A DNA stretch of 64,000 bases from Asparagopsis taxiformis (lineage: Eukaryota; Rhodophyta; Florideophyceae; Bonnemaisoniales; Bonnemaisoniaceae): positions 1 through 64,000 of the forward strand of contig JALQPE010001924.1 of NCBI GenBank assembly GCA_030407315.1, written 5' to 3'. Every line of letters begins with the position of its first letter. Positions within the stretch are counted from its first letter, which is position 1. The translations under genes and the position numbers were made by a program. Of the stretch, positions 39,478 to 51,455 are shown piece after piece. A model generated the notes under the pieces. The model saw only the letters and a list, made by a program, of their open reading frames with translations. It was not told where the DNA came from and searched no databases.

Positions 39478-40317
39478 ATGTACGCTGCCGCGAAGGCGCT
39501 TGAACAAGGGACCAGCCAGGCTGGAAAAGATGTTGCCGCTGCAGTCCAACTATACGAGCGGTGCATTGCGGAAGAGAACAACTATGAGGCGATGTACAGA
39601 CTGGGGAGGATATTGAGTCGTGGAGCGGAGGGAGTCGAGAGAGACGGGGGAAGAGCGATGGGGATACTGGAGAGGGCTGTGGAAGAAGGCAGTAACTGCG
39701 ATGCGATGTATGAACTAGGTCGTTTGATGGAAGTCGGTGACGAGGCCTTCGAGCGAGATGTGCGACGTGCCGTGTCGTTGTACGAGCGAGCGATCGAGAG
39801 GGACGGCAACTGTAGTGCAATGAATGACCTAGGATTGATACTGCTCTACGGCGAAGTTGGTGTGGAGCAGGACGAGCTTCGAGCAGCTGAGTTATTTGAA
39901 CGAGCAATCGCCGAGGGAAATAATTGTCACGCTATGGTGCATCTCGGATGGATGCTGGAGGGAGATATGGGTATCGATAGAGACATCACACGCGCTATTA
40001 TGCTCTACGAACGAGCCATTGAAATCGGAAATGATCATCAGGCGATGATGAAATTGGCTTCAGTGCTTATCGATGAGGTTGCGGATGTCGAACAAGACGC
40101 TGCTCGGGCTGTGTCGCTGTATGACAGAGTAGTGAGAGAGGATATCCACGCGGATGTAGTGCTCAACCTCGCGAGAATTATGGTGTATGGCGCACCTGGT
40201 GTTGAAGCGGATTTCTTGCGAGCTGAAAGACTTTATCAGATTTGTTGCGACGAGAAGATGGATTCGGATGTGATTGATGATCTCGCAGGCTTGTTGGTGT
40301 CAAGTAAACTGGAGTAG
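39478..40317 (+). CDS. Sel1-repeat protein, 279 residues, copy 2
   Basis: The translated sequence is the same as that of copy 1. Its upstream flank matches the flank of the 547-residue gene rather than that of copy 1, as expected if unequal crossing-over joined the promoter of the downstream gene to this coding region. Both copies may be expressed under different promoters. Confidence 0.8.
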   Translation: MYAAAKALEQGTSQAGKDVAAAVQLYERCIAEENNYEAMYRLGRILSRGAEGVERDGGRAMGILERAVEEGSNCDAMYELGRLMEVGDEAFERDVRRAVSLYERAIERDGNCSAMNDLGLILLYGEVGVEQDELRAAELFERAIAEGNNCHAMVHLGWMLEGDMGIDRDITRAIMLYERAIEIGNDHQAMMKLASVLIDEVADVEQDAARAVSLYDRVVREDIHADVVLNLARIMVYGAPGVEADFLRAERLYQICCDEKMDSDVIDDLAGLLVSSKLE

Positions 40318-41514
40318 ATTGTTGTCACACCTACTATTCCCGTTACGAATGGTGAGAAATATTTCGTGCTCAGATTTCCATCGTCGTTCAGTATCCACCA
40401 GCGCTACACCATCATCATCTCCCGCTGTTCAACTCTGGGTCGTATCTCTTGTTCGAGGAGTGCACCGCTCATTTTCCACTGTGCATTTTCGCCACATTTC
40501 AGTCTGCTCTGGACAATGAAGCGACGGTTTGAAGGTAGCACATCGATTACGTCGCAGACAGGGAAGATATTCCATTTTTTCGCACTGCTCGGGTGAAAGG
40601 CTACATCGTTGCGTTCTTCGAGCTTTCATACGAGAGACTGTCGCATAGTCAGTGCTGGCTTCGGAAATGTCACCTATAAAATGGTGCACTGTGTTGTTCG
40701 TTGAAGCCTGAACAATGGTTGTGGCAGTCAAGCGGGCTTGGAAATGGGTCAGGAAATCACTGTATTTTTTGATCAGATAGAGTACTGATGAATTTGATCA
40801 CGATTTCTTCTCTCCAATTCTGCGCCGCAGACAGATAACGTAGCCTCCGAAATGATTCTTCCCCGCACAACACCAACATCTCGGTTTATCGAGCACTGCA
40901 TCCTTCCGTTTTATTCCTTCGATGTTTAATTCAAACACCGAAGATGCAGAGCAGCGAGGCTCGAGGCACAGCATGTCTATTGACAAAATTGTCGACTTGC
41001 TCTGAAATAACCAGAGGTAAGAACATATCACACCAATTGTTCGCGCGAAACATATCCGAGGTACTGAAAGCTGGATGCAAGGGTCCGTTTCCAAAAAAAG
41101 TCTACTGTGTTGTGCAGCGTGTGAATCACAACGACTGTTGTTCGCAAGTTTATGACTTTGGATCAAGCAAGCATACAACTGCATGCTACTGTTGGAGTGT
41201 CCTCATACGTACACATTGTTGACCAACAGCAGCTCACAAGGATCTGAATCGATTCGGCTCAGCGCGTCACCGGGAGAAGCAATTATGTTTATGCTTCTCC
41301 ACTGTCCATTGCATGAGTCATGACGCATCCCAGCCAAGAGCATGCATGGAGTGAAAGCTCCAGCGAGCGGCAGACGATGCACGCCTCTGAATGGATCCAA
41401 CGTGAAACGAACGTTTTTTCGCTACTTGCGTAGATACTACTGCACCATGAAAGTTTGCAATGCCTCACTGTAATCATCTGCCGAGAAGCGCTCGTTGAGA
41501 AACATTTATCCACT
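40318..41514. other. spacer within duplication unit 2
   Basis: Copy of 35641-36837; no supported gene. Confidence 0.5.
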
Positions 41515-42127
41515 CTACCGTCAGCATTCAGTACCTCGTTCGCTGCTGCAAAGGCCCTCGGGAACGGGCTCCAGGGGTTGGGAGAGATGTTGCAGCTACA
41601 GCCAAGTGTGTGTGAGATGTGTTGTGGAGGAGAATAGCAACTATGATGCGATGGCGAATGTGGATATGGTTCTGAGCGACAATGCGCTTGGTGTAGAAAA
41701 GGATATTAATGGTGGTGTGGGCTTGTTGGAGAGAACTATTGTGGGAGGGTATTGGTTTGCTGTATGTATTCTTGATATACATGCAAGTTGTCGAGGGGGC
41801 AGAAAGATACATGCAACGTGGTACGTAGATGTATGAGCGAGCGATTGAGGGAGAGGGTTGATACGGAATGTATAATCTATATTCGGTATTGTGCGATGAC
41901 GGAGGTATCTGTTGGATAAAGTAATCCGTGCGGCCAATGACTGATGCAATGGTCAGCCTTGGCTTTATGCTAACCAATGATGCAGTGGGCGTTGGAAGGG
42001 ATGTTTGTCGCGCTGTTTGGGCGAACGATGGACAAATCCAAAAATTGTGCTGTAGTGTTCAGCCTTTCGCTGGGATGCTTGCTAGACTTCGGCACCGATG
42101 ACGTTGGAGTGAGCGATCGGGAAGGAA
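41515..42127 (+). pseudogene. degraded Sel1 gene relic, copy 2
   Basis: Same as the relic at 36838-37450, with the same frame breaks, so decay preceded the duplication. Confidence 0.75.
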
Positions 42128-42484
42128 TGGGACTGTTGTGCAACGGACAAACTAGCGATAATACTTGTGTCTGGTTCATCACATACTGTTATGACGCACT
42201 TAGCTGGAGTGCCGTGGGGAACCCTCGTCAGGGGTCGGCTATAATTTCTGTATTGCGTAGCGATGAACTTCAAGACGAAATAATGAAATCTGAACTAAAG
42301 CGAGCCTTGGCAGAACATTATATTTGCCCACATCACCGCGACAAGACTAAATTCCCTTCATCCCCAGGTTTTTCACCATCATCATCATCATTCAAAGAAA
42401 CGTTTACACTACTCTACTTATTCCTTGAAATACAACATCAACAAAGCAACACAACTCATGCAAAACAAACTTTCATCACACAGA
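42128..42484. other. 3' flank, unit 2
   Basis: Copy of 37451-37807; nothing supported. Confidence 0.4.
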
Positions 42485-43003
42485 TCACGGATCAGGTGCC
42501 ATAACAACCACACACATATTCTCGCTCCTCGGCACACCAGTTCTGGTTTCCAGGACGGTGCTCTCATCCTCCGAAAGAATCTGGAAATTACGGAAGAAAA
42601 TGCGAAGACAGCCACCCGTTCTCTCCATATTCAGCATCTCCGCTGTAAAAGGCAAATGACCCAACGCCGATCCTGGTGAATTTGGGATCGGCACCGGTCT
42701 GATAAACGTATTGGTAACCGAAAATTCGGTGACCGGTCTCTCCCGTCCTCCGACGAGCACCACAGAAATGACACCCATTCTGAATATACGACCGATGCGT
42801 TCATCGCCCTTGGACACAATCCTCGGCGTCAACGGCGTGTTAGGCTCGCCGGGGGAGAAACGGAACACCGAGCCGTCCGTGCCCTCAAACATCAAATTGC
42901 ATCTACGAGCCGCCCGACGGCAGGCCCCAGGTTGTGCGGTGACGACTGGAAGAAGTAGAACACATGCTACAACGAGCACTACGCAACGACTGGTGAATTT
43001 CAT
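42485..43003 (-). CDS. putative secreted 172-residue protein, copy 2
   Basis: Translated sequence identical to copy 1 (start MKFTSRC at 43003). Same signal peptide and cysteines. Confidence 0.65.
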   Translation of the reverse strand: MKFTSRCVVLVVACVLLLPVVTAQPGACRRAARRCNLMFEGTDGSVFRFSPGEPNTPLTPRIVSKGDERIGRIFRMGVISVVLVGGRERPVTEFSVTNTFIRPVPIPNSPGSALGHLPFTAEMLNMERTGGCLRIFFRNFQILSEDESTVLETRTGVPRSENMCVVVMAPDP

Positions 43004-44131
43004 AGCTGATACTGCACTTGTTCGTGGAGTCTGCCCAGGAAACTTGCGCTGTTGCGCATGATATACACAACGGATATGCGCCGAACCGGCATGTCTGAGA
43101 TGCCGCACGCTATTCGGAAGCTATCATCGATGATTGCTAACTTCTCGTGTGGTTTGTGCGTAGAACGCGCAATTGCCAGGTGGCGTTAGCGCACGCATAT
43201 ACCGGTTGCAGCGACGGCGCGAGCAGCGGTCTGGAAACCATCGACGTGCAATACGGTTGGATACGCGTAAATCGCACATGCGCAAGCTGGAAGTCGGGCG
43301 TGATTCAGCAATAGCCGCAGCGGTGAGCTGAGTCATGCATGACGAGAGTTGCGGACGTGTGGAGCGGACGTCTCGTCACACGTCTAGGGTTTGTAGGGGT
43401 TTCGACGGACGAGGACGCAAGCTGGCCCCCGTTACAAAGCATGTGCGACTGAAGGCGGCTTGCAGCCGTTAGCGGTATATTGCGCGAGATGGGCCGCGTT
43501 TTATGATCACAGGTGGCGTCATGGACTTTGATCGCTTGTTCTCATCGCGAGGAGGGACGCTTCGGGTCGCATGGGACTCTTCGCGCTGGTGCGTTGCATT
43601 GAGGTGGATTCATGGGCGCGTTTGGCAGATGGCGCCCTGCCAGCTTGCGGTGTGTGTAACTGGATGGTGTATAATGGTCGCGTCGGGGAGGGATATCGGA
43701 TGTCCGGAAGGTGTGTGGAGGTGAAGATGATCTGTGGCGGGCGATCGTCGCGGCTCGGTCGGGCTTGGCATGTCGCGTTAACATTTTGGGGTGGTGCTCA
43801 TTATGCGAAATATTTTGATGTTTTGTGAAAAATTTCAATTTTGCAATTTGGAGATATTGCTGTGTTGTATCTTGTTACACAGCGGTTCAATTGGCCATTG
43901 ATACCTTTGTATCATCCTCCGTCTACGGCAACACAAGACTTCATTTCCTCGCCTTTCAGTTGTCCAGCACAGCATCCGTGATGACTCACCCCCGTTCATT
44001 CGTCCATTCCATCGAGCAACTCAACCTAATGAGCTGTGACATCAACCTCAGTGGCCGATGTACTACATGGTATCTCACATCGACGTGAATCCTTCAACTT
44101 CGTCAACGCTGAGAAGCGCCTGTTTGTTTTA
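43004..44131. other. intergenic, unit 2
   Basis: Copy of 38327-39454; contains the 5' flank of the 547-residue Sel1 gene. No gene supported. Confidence 0.4.
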
Positions 44132-44154
44132 CCCCCTCCTTACGTTATTCTACC

Positions 44155-45798
44155 ATGTACGCTGCCGCGAAGGCGCTTGAACAAGGGACCAGCCAGGCTG
44201 GAAAAGATGTTGCCGCTGCAGTCCAACTATACGAGCGGTGCATTGCGGAAGAGAACAACTATGAGGCGATGTACAGACTGGGGAGGATATTGAGTCGTGG
44301 AGCGGAGGGAGTCGAGAGAGACGGGGGAAGAGCGATGGGGATACTGGAGAGGGCTGTGGAAGAAGGCAGTAACTCCGATGCGATGTTTGAGCTCGCCCGA
44401 CTTTTACATGGCTTAGATTCCGAATCCGGTGTCGAGAAAGATGTCCCCCGTGCTGTAACATTGTATGAGAGCGCTATTAATGAAGGGAATCACGTCTACG
44501 CAATGGTGAATCTTGGATTGATACTGGAAGATGGCGATGATGGTGTCGAACGCGACATATGTCGTGCTGTAACCTTATATGAACGAGCGATAAACGAAGA
44601 CAATGATTACGTTGCGATGTATAATCTTGGAAAGATATTGAGAGCTGGAGATGACGATGTTGAAAGAGATGTAAATCGAGCAATGTTGCTGTTCGAGAGA
44701 GTGATTGCAGAACAAGAAGAAGATTGGGATGCAATGTATCAGCTAGCATGCCTGCTAGATGCAGATATCGAGGATACCGAACAAAATGCTCGCCGTGCCG
44801 TATCGTTGTATGAGCAAACGATCAAGAAGGGCACCCACTATGGTGCGATGATCAATCTGGCGCGGAGATTACGCGATGGCGCAGATGGCGTCGAAAGAGA
44901 TGAGCTCCGTGCTGTAAAACTACTAGAAACAGTTATCGAAGAAGACAATGACTGCGATGCAATGGTGAATCTTGGCTGCATGCTAGAAGATGGTTCAGGA
45001 GGTGTCGAGAGGGATGTACGTCGTGCGATGGCGTTATACGAACGAGCAATCAAGGAAGGCAATGATTGCAACGCAATGTATAATCTAGCAAGCTTACTAG
45101 AGGTCGGTGCGCCTGGCGTCGAGAGGGATATTCATCGCGCATTCGCGTTATACGAAAGAGCAATCTCGGAAGGGGAGGATTTTGATGCGATGTATGATCT
45201 GGGATGCATGTTAACAAACGGCACTGACGGCGTTGAACGAGATGTGCAACGCGCTGTGGCATTATTCGAGCAAGCAATCGAAAAGGGTAGTCATTATAGC
45301 GCCATGAATGATCTAGGCGTCGAACTACTCAACGGCGGAGATGGTATACAACAAGACGAGCGTCGAGCAGCAGAGTTATTCGAAAGAGCAATTGAAGAGG
45401 GAAATAATTACACAGCGATGACCAACCTCGCATGGATGCTAGAGGGCGGCATGCGTATTGACAGAGATATCAATCGGGCAATTGAGCTGTACGAACGAGC
45501 TATCGAGGGGAACAATTACCGAGCTATGGTGAAATTAGCATCAGTTCTCGTCGAGGAGGCAGCTGATGTCAAACAGGATATCCCTCGCGCCATTTCGCTG
45601 TATGAGAGAGTGGTCGACGAGAGCATCCAGGCAGACGCAGTGTTGAACCTGGCAAGAATTCTGGTGTATGGAGCGCCTGGTGTTGATGCCGATTTCATAC
45701 GAGCTCAAAGATTGTATCAGATTTGTTGCGACGAAAAGATGGATGCGGATGTGATTGATGACCTCGCGGGCTTGTTGGTGTCGAGTAAACTAGAATAG
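44155..45798 (+). CDS. Sel1-repeat protein, 547 residues
   Basis: Starts exactly as the 279-residue copies (MYAAAKALEQG) and diverges from them at 44375. It has about 14 Sel1 repeats that are far more diverged from each other than those of the giant gene, so it is not recently expanded. The C-terminal ~100 residues again resemble the 279-residue proteins (RLYQICCDEKMDADVIDDLAGLL). No signal peptide or other domain. Probable soluble scaffold. Confidence 0.85.
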   Translation: MYAAAKALEQGTSQAGKDVAAAVQLYERCIAEENNYEAMYRLGRILSRGAEGVERDGGRAMGILERAVEEGSNSDAMFELARLLHGLDSESGVEKDVPRAVTLYESAINEGNHVYAMVNLGLILEDGDDGVERDICRAVTLYERAINEDNDYVAMYNLGKILRAGDDDVERDVNRAMLLFERVIAEQEEDWDAMYQLACLLDADIEDTEQNARRAVSLYEQTIKKGTHYGAMINLARRLRDGADGVERDELRAVKLLETVIEEDNDCDAMVNLGCMLEDGSGGVERDVRRAMALYERAIKEGNDCNAMYNLASLLEVGAPGVERDIHRAFALYERAISEGEDFDAMYDLGCMLTNGTDGVERDVQRAVALFEQAIEKGSHYSAMNDLGVELLNGGDGIQQDERRAAELFERAIEEGNNYTAMTNLAWMLEGGMRIDRDINRAIELYERAIEGNNYRAMVKLASVLVEEAADVKQDIPRAISLYERVVDESIQADAVLNLARILVYGAPGVDADFIRAQRLYQICCDEKMDADVIDDLAGLLVSSKLE

Positions 45799-46768
45799 AC
45801 TTGTTATGTTGAGACATGGGATTGGATGCTCTCATTCTGTAACAATTTTATGTGTAAAGCGGACATGCGTCGAATGACGATGAAGAAATTGTAGCTCAAC
45901 TGCATGCTGAATCTGTCGAAGTCTCATCTAGAACGATTTAGCTCATTTCGATGGATAGATGCAGGAAACGTGATAGATTACATTGACAACTTTGCGCCGT
46001 ACGACACCATACACCGAGTCGTGGTCATCAAGCGGGCATCATGTCTACAGTGTTTACGAACCTGTTCAGCATACCAGACAAGTCACGGTGAGGATTTAGT
46101 TGTACTCTGATCAGAAATATACGTGCGAGAATACATTCTCCAAATCTTTCTCGCAGTAGAATAAATTCCAAATATCGCTTTACGTCTCCGAGTGCCCAAT
46201 CCTAGGTTCGCCAAAGCATCGAATTGTTTGTCATGGCTCGCGTAGCCAAAATCACAGCGCATCGGACTTGAAATACTTCGTGGCCATTGGTAACGTTGTC
46301 GTCCCGCTCAGAAACGACAGCGGCAATAGCGCATCCTAGTAAGCATCTGTGCGAAACAAATGCAACGCACCGAAAGCTAGAAGCGAGGCATCATGCCAAA
46401 CAAGTTGTCGGTCCACTATATTATGCCGTTGGTGCACTAAAAACAGTGCATCGCTGTGGTAAGGTTTCGGTTTTTGAAGCAGGCAAGCATACAATTGTAT
46501 TGTTGGAATACCCTCAAAGATTACACCTCTTTGACAAACTACAACCAACAATGATCTCGCTTGATTCTGCTCCGCTTGTTAGACCACCACATCAGTGCTA
46601 GACATTCATAGTATAGCGTTCCATTGAGCAGTCGGTGGTTCAAATCTGCAACTAGCGTTTTCTTTTTTGACGCAAACTCTGTCCCACAACGCAAAAGTTT
46701 CGGTGGCATCCCTGCTACTCTTCCTTCCGAAAAGCACTCATTCACGCTTCATCCCCCCCCCATTTACA
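45799..46768. other. spacer between Sel1 genes
   Basis: No gene supported. 46290-46560 resembles 36250-36560, suggesting an ancient duplicated 5' region. Confidence 0.45.
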
Positions 46769-48187
46769 ATGGTGTACACTGCCGTGAAGGCCCTTGAAAA
46801 TGGGGCCCCAGGCGTTGAAAGAGATGATGCAGCTGCAGCAAAAGTGTACGAGAGATGCATCGCGGAGGAGGGCAACAACTATGACGCGATGTACAGATGG
46901 GGAAGGATATTGGGTCATGGGGTGGAAGGTGTCCAGATAGATAATGTGCGTTCCATCGAGCTATTGGGGAGGGCTTTCGAAGGAGGAATTGAGGGTGCAA
47001 TGCGTGATCTGGCTTTGCCATTGCAAGGAATAGCTTTGGATTATGGGGTTGACAACGACATCAACGATGTCTTGGGCTTGTGCGAAAAGGCGATAAGCGA
47101 AAGAAACAATATCGATGCAATGGTGAATGTGGGTATAATTCTAATGCATGGTGCGGGTGGTTTCGAAAGGGATGTAAATCGTGCTGTATCGTTGTTTGAG
47201 AGAGCGATCGAGAAGGGTGCGATGTACAATCTGGCGATAGTTCTAGAGGGAGGCGTAGATGGTATCGAGAAAGATATATAACGTGTAGTACCATTACTGG
47301 AGAGAGCCATCGATGAAGAGAATGTTTGTTGGGCTATGACTAGGCTTGGAGAAATTCTATCAAGTGGAACAAGTGGTGTTGAACGGGATGTATATCGAGC
47401 AGTAGCGTTATACGAGCGAGCGGTAGAGGACGGTAATGATTGCGATGCGATGTATTATCTCGGAATGGTATTGAAAGATGGTGCAGATGGTGTCGAGAGA
47501 GACATCGACCGTGCAGTGTCACTATTCTAGAGAGCGATTGTAGAAGGAGAAGATTGTGATGCTATGTTTGAAATGACACTGTTGTTCCAGTTCGATACTA
47601 AAGGGGTTGAACGAGATTTACGGCGTGCGGTATCGTTATATGAGCAAGCGATCGAGAACGGTGCAAACGTTTATGCGATGAGCAATCTAGGGGCGATTCT
47701 ATGAGACGGTGGGAATGGGATGGAAAGAGATGGGTGTCGCGCAGCAGAGCTGTTCGAAAGAGTCATCAACGAGAGTAACAGCAGTGAAGCGATGAACGAA
47801 CTTGGCGTGATGCTAGATGGCGATTTTGGTACCCATAGAGATATCAATCGTGCCATTTCACTTTACGAGCGAGCAATCGAAGAAGGCAATAATCACAACG
47901 CAATGATGAACTTTGCACGGTTGCTGGTACAAGGCGGGGATGATTTTGAGCAAAATGCAGCACGTGCTGTTTCGTTGTATGAAAGAGTGATCAAGGAGAG
48001 AAATAACGCATATGCAGTGTTCAACCTTACCAGGATTCTGACATACGGGGCACCTGGTGTCAAAGTGGATTTGGCACGGGCTCAGAGATTATATCAGAAG
48101 TGTCTCGACGAGGATATGGACAAGGAATTAATTGATAATCTTGCAGACTTGTTACAAGAATGTAGATTGAAAGAGTTTGGTTGTTGA
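46769..48187 (+). pseudogene. Sel1-repeat pseudogene with three in-frame stops
   Basis: The start MVYTAVKALENGAPG at 46769 aligns with the family start. One frame can be followed for 472 codons to the natural end, interrupted only by TAA (47279-47281), TAG (47528-47530) and TGA (47702-47704). The repeat pattern continues on each side, for example IDRAVSLF, stop, RAIVEGED. At the TAG the paralogues have GAG (Glu), and at the TGA they have CGA (Arg), so single substitutions explain those two. No frameshift. It probably lost function recently; stop readthrough of three different codons is unlikely. Confidence 0.8.
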
Positions 48188-48512
48188 TGAATGGGAGATA
48201 GAGTATTGTACGGATTATGCACAATAGCGTAATGTTGCATGGTACGATACTGATACGCTGGAAAGATGTATGTATGCGTCAATTTCTCTACCGATACGTA
48301 TAGATTCAGTCAACAACGTATCATCGTTGAGAAGGGAAGTGACGACTTGCTCATGTTGTGTACATCTTTGTTAACTCTACGAGTTGAGACCTACGGGGGA
48401 GCGTTTGTCGTCGAACACTTCAGCAACATTCCGAGGAACGGTGATTCGAGAGCTCGAGATCATGTGAAATGGAAACAAAAAAATGATTTATTCTGACGAA
48501 AGATTATATTTC
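48188..48512. other. 3' flank of the Sel1 pseudogene
   Basis: No feature seen; host sequence up to the Copia insertion. Confidence 0.4.
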
Positions 48513-48517
48513 ATATT

Positions 48518-48681
48518 TGTTAAGTGAATCAGTACCTTCCGTCGTCCAGACAGGTAAGGTATGTTTGTATTTATACTATTTGGTCTATGTTACGTGTAAA
48601 CGTGTATACATTTGATGGTCCTTGATGTTGTATTGGCGCGCAGTGGCATTGTGTTGTTTAGAAGTTTGATGGTCCTTGACA
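48518..48681 (-). repeat. 3' LTR with a 54 bp insertion
   Basis: Same as the 5' LTR except for about 54 extra bases after TTTGATGGTCCTTGA. The extra stretch ends with a second copy of those 15 bases. Confidence 0.85.
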
Positions 48682-48690
48682 CTCCCCCTT
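48682..48690 (-). promoter_or_regulatory. polypurine tract
   Basis: On the minus strand AAGGGGGAG immediately precedes the LTR, the expected primer for plus-strand DNA synthesis. Confidence 0.7.
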
Positions 48691-50352
48691 GGCACTGTGT
48701 GCCAATGCATCCGGGGTTTGCGTGAAAGGTAGAATATATAGTTGTTCCCTTAGACAGTTCAGGCGTAGTCTGTTGAGGGGTTTGGTTAGTAGGTCAGCGA
48801 GCATGCTTTGTGTACCAGTATGGCGTAGGTCGACATGGCCTTCCCGGACAGCCTCTTGGATGTGGTGGTATTTGATGTCGGTGTATTTACTGCACTTGGT
48901 AGGGCCCGTCTGGGAGGCAATCTTATACGCGCTGAGGTTGTCCACATATATAATTGGTTTAGGCTGTGTGTGTGGCAGGGGTAGTTCGGCGAGGAGACGT
49001 TGGAGCCAGAGCGTTGTGTGTGTGGCCTCGGAGCAGGCTTTGTATTCCGCATCACAGGTTGATGTTGAGACAGTCTTTTGGCGTGTGGATGTCCATGCTA
49101 GGGGGGAGTTATTTAAGAGAGTGACAGTGCCAGTTATGGATCGGCGGGTGGTTGGATCGTTTGCATAGTCAGAGTCGGAGTATGTGTTGAGTTGTAGATG
49201 TGCATTTTGGTCTGTGCGGGAGAAGAGTATGCCTGTGTTCTGTGTGTGCTTCAGGTGTTTAATTAGCTGTTTTAGGTGATTCCAGTGTCTGGTAGTTGGT
49301 TGGGTGGCGGAGCGTGCTAGGGTGCTGACTGCAAATGCAATGTATGGTAGCGTTCTGTCGGCAATGCATCTTGCTATGCCTAGAGCTTTTCGGAAGGGGG
49401 CTCCAATTGATTTATACTCGGTTTCTCCCTCCATTATGGGGTGTAGTATTGCTCCATCGGAGAACATAGATGGGGAAGGGATGCATTCGACCATGTTGGT
49501 TTCGATGAGAAGGTTTTGTATAGTATGGGACTGTGATATGTGTATACCATTGGGCAGGTTTGTAATTCGCCAGTTCAGGTATTGTGTGGGTTTCCCTAGG
49601 CGTTTAGTGTTGTATTTGAGGGATAGTATGTGGTACAGGTTGTCTAGGTGGCATTGGTGGGTGCTTACAACCAGGAAGTCATCGAAAGTGACTGTGATGA
49701 GGGTGTAACCAGGTTCATGAGATTGAAAGAAGAGGCAAGGGTCAGATGTAGTTGGTGTATACCCGTGTGATTTCAGGTGGGAAGTCAAGTGGGATGTGTA
49801 GGTGTGTCCAGCTTGTTTTGTGCCATATATGTTTCCTCTCAGTAACCCAACGAAACCTGGATGTTTCAATGTACCATCGAACGATGGGGGTTGGTGAACA
49901 TATACTGGTTCGGAGTGTTCGAATTTCTCGTGGAGAAAAGCGGCAGATATATCAAGGTGTTCAGAGAGGAGGTCATATTGAGCCGCAAGGGATAGGAGGA
50001 GTCGCACAGATGCTTTGTCCGCTGTGTATGTGGTCGTTTTGGTTGGGTCATAGTGGGTATCCTCCTCCATGAGATCACCACGTGTTGTGCAGCGTACTTT
50101 TCTGGCGTTTATGTTACCATCATGATCTTTTTTGTAGGTGAAGGTGATTTTGAGTGGCAGGATTCTTGTACCTGGTGGTATATGCGTGCGGGGGATCCAT
50201 TGGATGGTTCCGTGTGTTTCCAATTGCGTAATTTCAGAATCGTAGGCAATTCTCCATAGGTCTGAGTCAGCCATTGTGTGGGCTTCCTTGAGGTGACGGG
50301 GTCCGGTTAGGGGTGGAGGTTGGATGCGGGTGAAGTGTTGATGGAGAAGCAT
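48690..50352 (-). pseudogene. pol: Copia RT and RNase H (second element)
   Basis: A long open frame with RT motifs RCTTRGDL, HLDISAAFLHE and TFDDFLVV (F-D-D-D-like catalytic pair preserved as DD), then RNase H motifs SDSDYANDPTTRRS, LAWTSTRQK, AEYKACSEA, IYVDNLSA and KYTDIKYHHIQE. It stops inside the LTR at 48658. It is separated from the integrase tail by a frameshift near 50350, so it is not joined to an intact polyprotein. Confidence 0.9.
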
Positions 50353-50767
50353 AGTTTGTTGTTCACTACCGGATCTGTTGCGGGGGCGTATTCCCGGAAG
50401 TTGGGTATTCTAGTTTTTTCTTCTCGTCCATTTTGGAGGTTAAGGACGATGATGTGCGCCTCATCAATGCCAGTAAGGTAACGGCATGGGAATGATAGTG
50501 GTTGTAGTTTTAGTTTGGGGGCGGTGACCGTGCATGTGCCAAGTTGTCCGAATGCAAATAGGTCAGGTGTTCTTGGTGGTCTACCATAAAACGCGGTGAA
50601 CCGAGTGGTTTGGATGGTATCATGGAAGGTGTGGTTGTAGTGGTAGTTGGCATCATGTAGCGCATACTCCCAGAATTGTTCTGGGAGGTTACTATGGGAG
50701 AGATTCGCGCGGGTGGTATCCATGAGTGTGCGGTTGAGACGTTCTGCAATGCTGTTTTCTTGAGGAG
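50307..50767 (-). pseudogene. pol: Copia integrase, C-terminal piece
   Basis: Contains QENSIAERLNRTLMDT (catalytic Glu) and the WEYALHDANYHYNH region. It is cut off from the N-terminal piece by the LTR at 50773-51455. Confidence 0.85.
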
Positions 50768-50772
50768 TGTGG

Positions 50773-51455
50773 TGTAGCAGGTAGAAAATCCGCTAGAGCG
50801 GCAAACCACCCGACAGGTGTCCCGAGCCTCGGTAGAGGAAGCGGTAGAGCAGATGAACCTTATAGGTACCCGGCGGGTAGTCTCGTGAGAGAGAAGGGAT
50901 CGCTACCCGGAGGGGGTTGTGCGATTATAGCGCTCACGCGAGATGCGTATTAATGGAGCAAGATGACGTAATCCGTCGAGCTGTTGGCTAACCCTAAGGT
51001 TTTCCCGGAGAGGGGTTGAACAATAGGTATGCGAACACTGTTCCAGTGGGTCGTAATTCCACTTGAGTTTACGTTACTCTAGAAACCGTGCCTACTGGCT
51101 ATTCCAGTGGCGTATTTATACTAAGTCTACTGTAAGCTAGGGTTAGTGGTTAGGAATAAATATCCAGTTAGTGACCAATCAGAACCCAATTACTGGCGCT
51201 CGCCTACCCGCGAGGTCATTGCCAATAGGCTTACATTGTAATGTACAGCTGATCAGCCTAAGTTAAAATTTGCCCCTTGTGGGGTCTTGGCCGGGGCCGA
51301 TAGGCCCGGGTGGGGTTATTTGTCAGCCTTAGCTGGTCCTAAGTATAGGAAACACGCCAGTTGGCTGGTGCCTTCTGATTGGCACATCCCGTAAGTGGGT
51401 ACCCAATAGGGAAGCGACACGGCTCGATCAGCGAGGACCGCCAGGCGGTACGACA
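50773..51455 (+). mobile_element. solo LTR inserted in the Copia integrase
   Basis: 683 bp, starting TGTAGCAGG and ending TACGACA, with target-site duplication TGTGG at 50768-50772 and 51456-51460. Removing it and one TGTGG restores the continuity of the integrase region, so it is a later insertion that then lost its interior by LTR recombination. Orientation is not determinable from the ends. The parent family (possibly Gypsy) is not identified. Confidence 0.85.

Larger units (their letters stand above)
39455..44131. repeat. 4677 bp tandem duplication, unit 2
   Basis: Second copy of 34778-39454. Its first 243 bases are repeated a third time at 44132-44374 at the start of the 547-residue gene. 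Confidence 0.9.

Noticed and set aside
41977..42504. 175-codon plus-strand frame (also at 37300-37827)
   Set aside because: It starts within the Sel1 relic and overlaps the minus-strand secreted-protein gene; composition is not protein-like.
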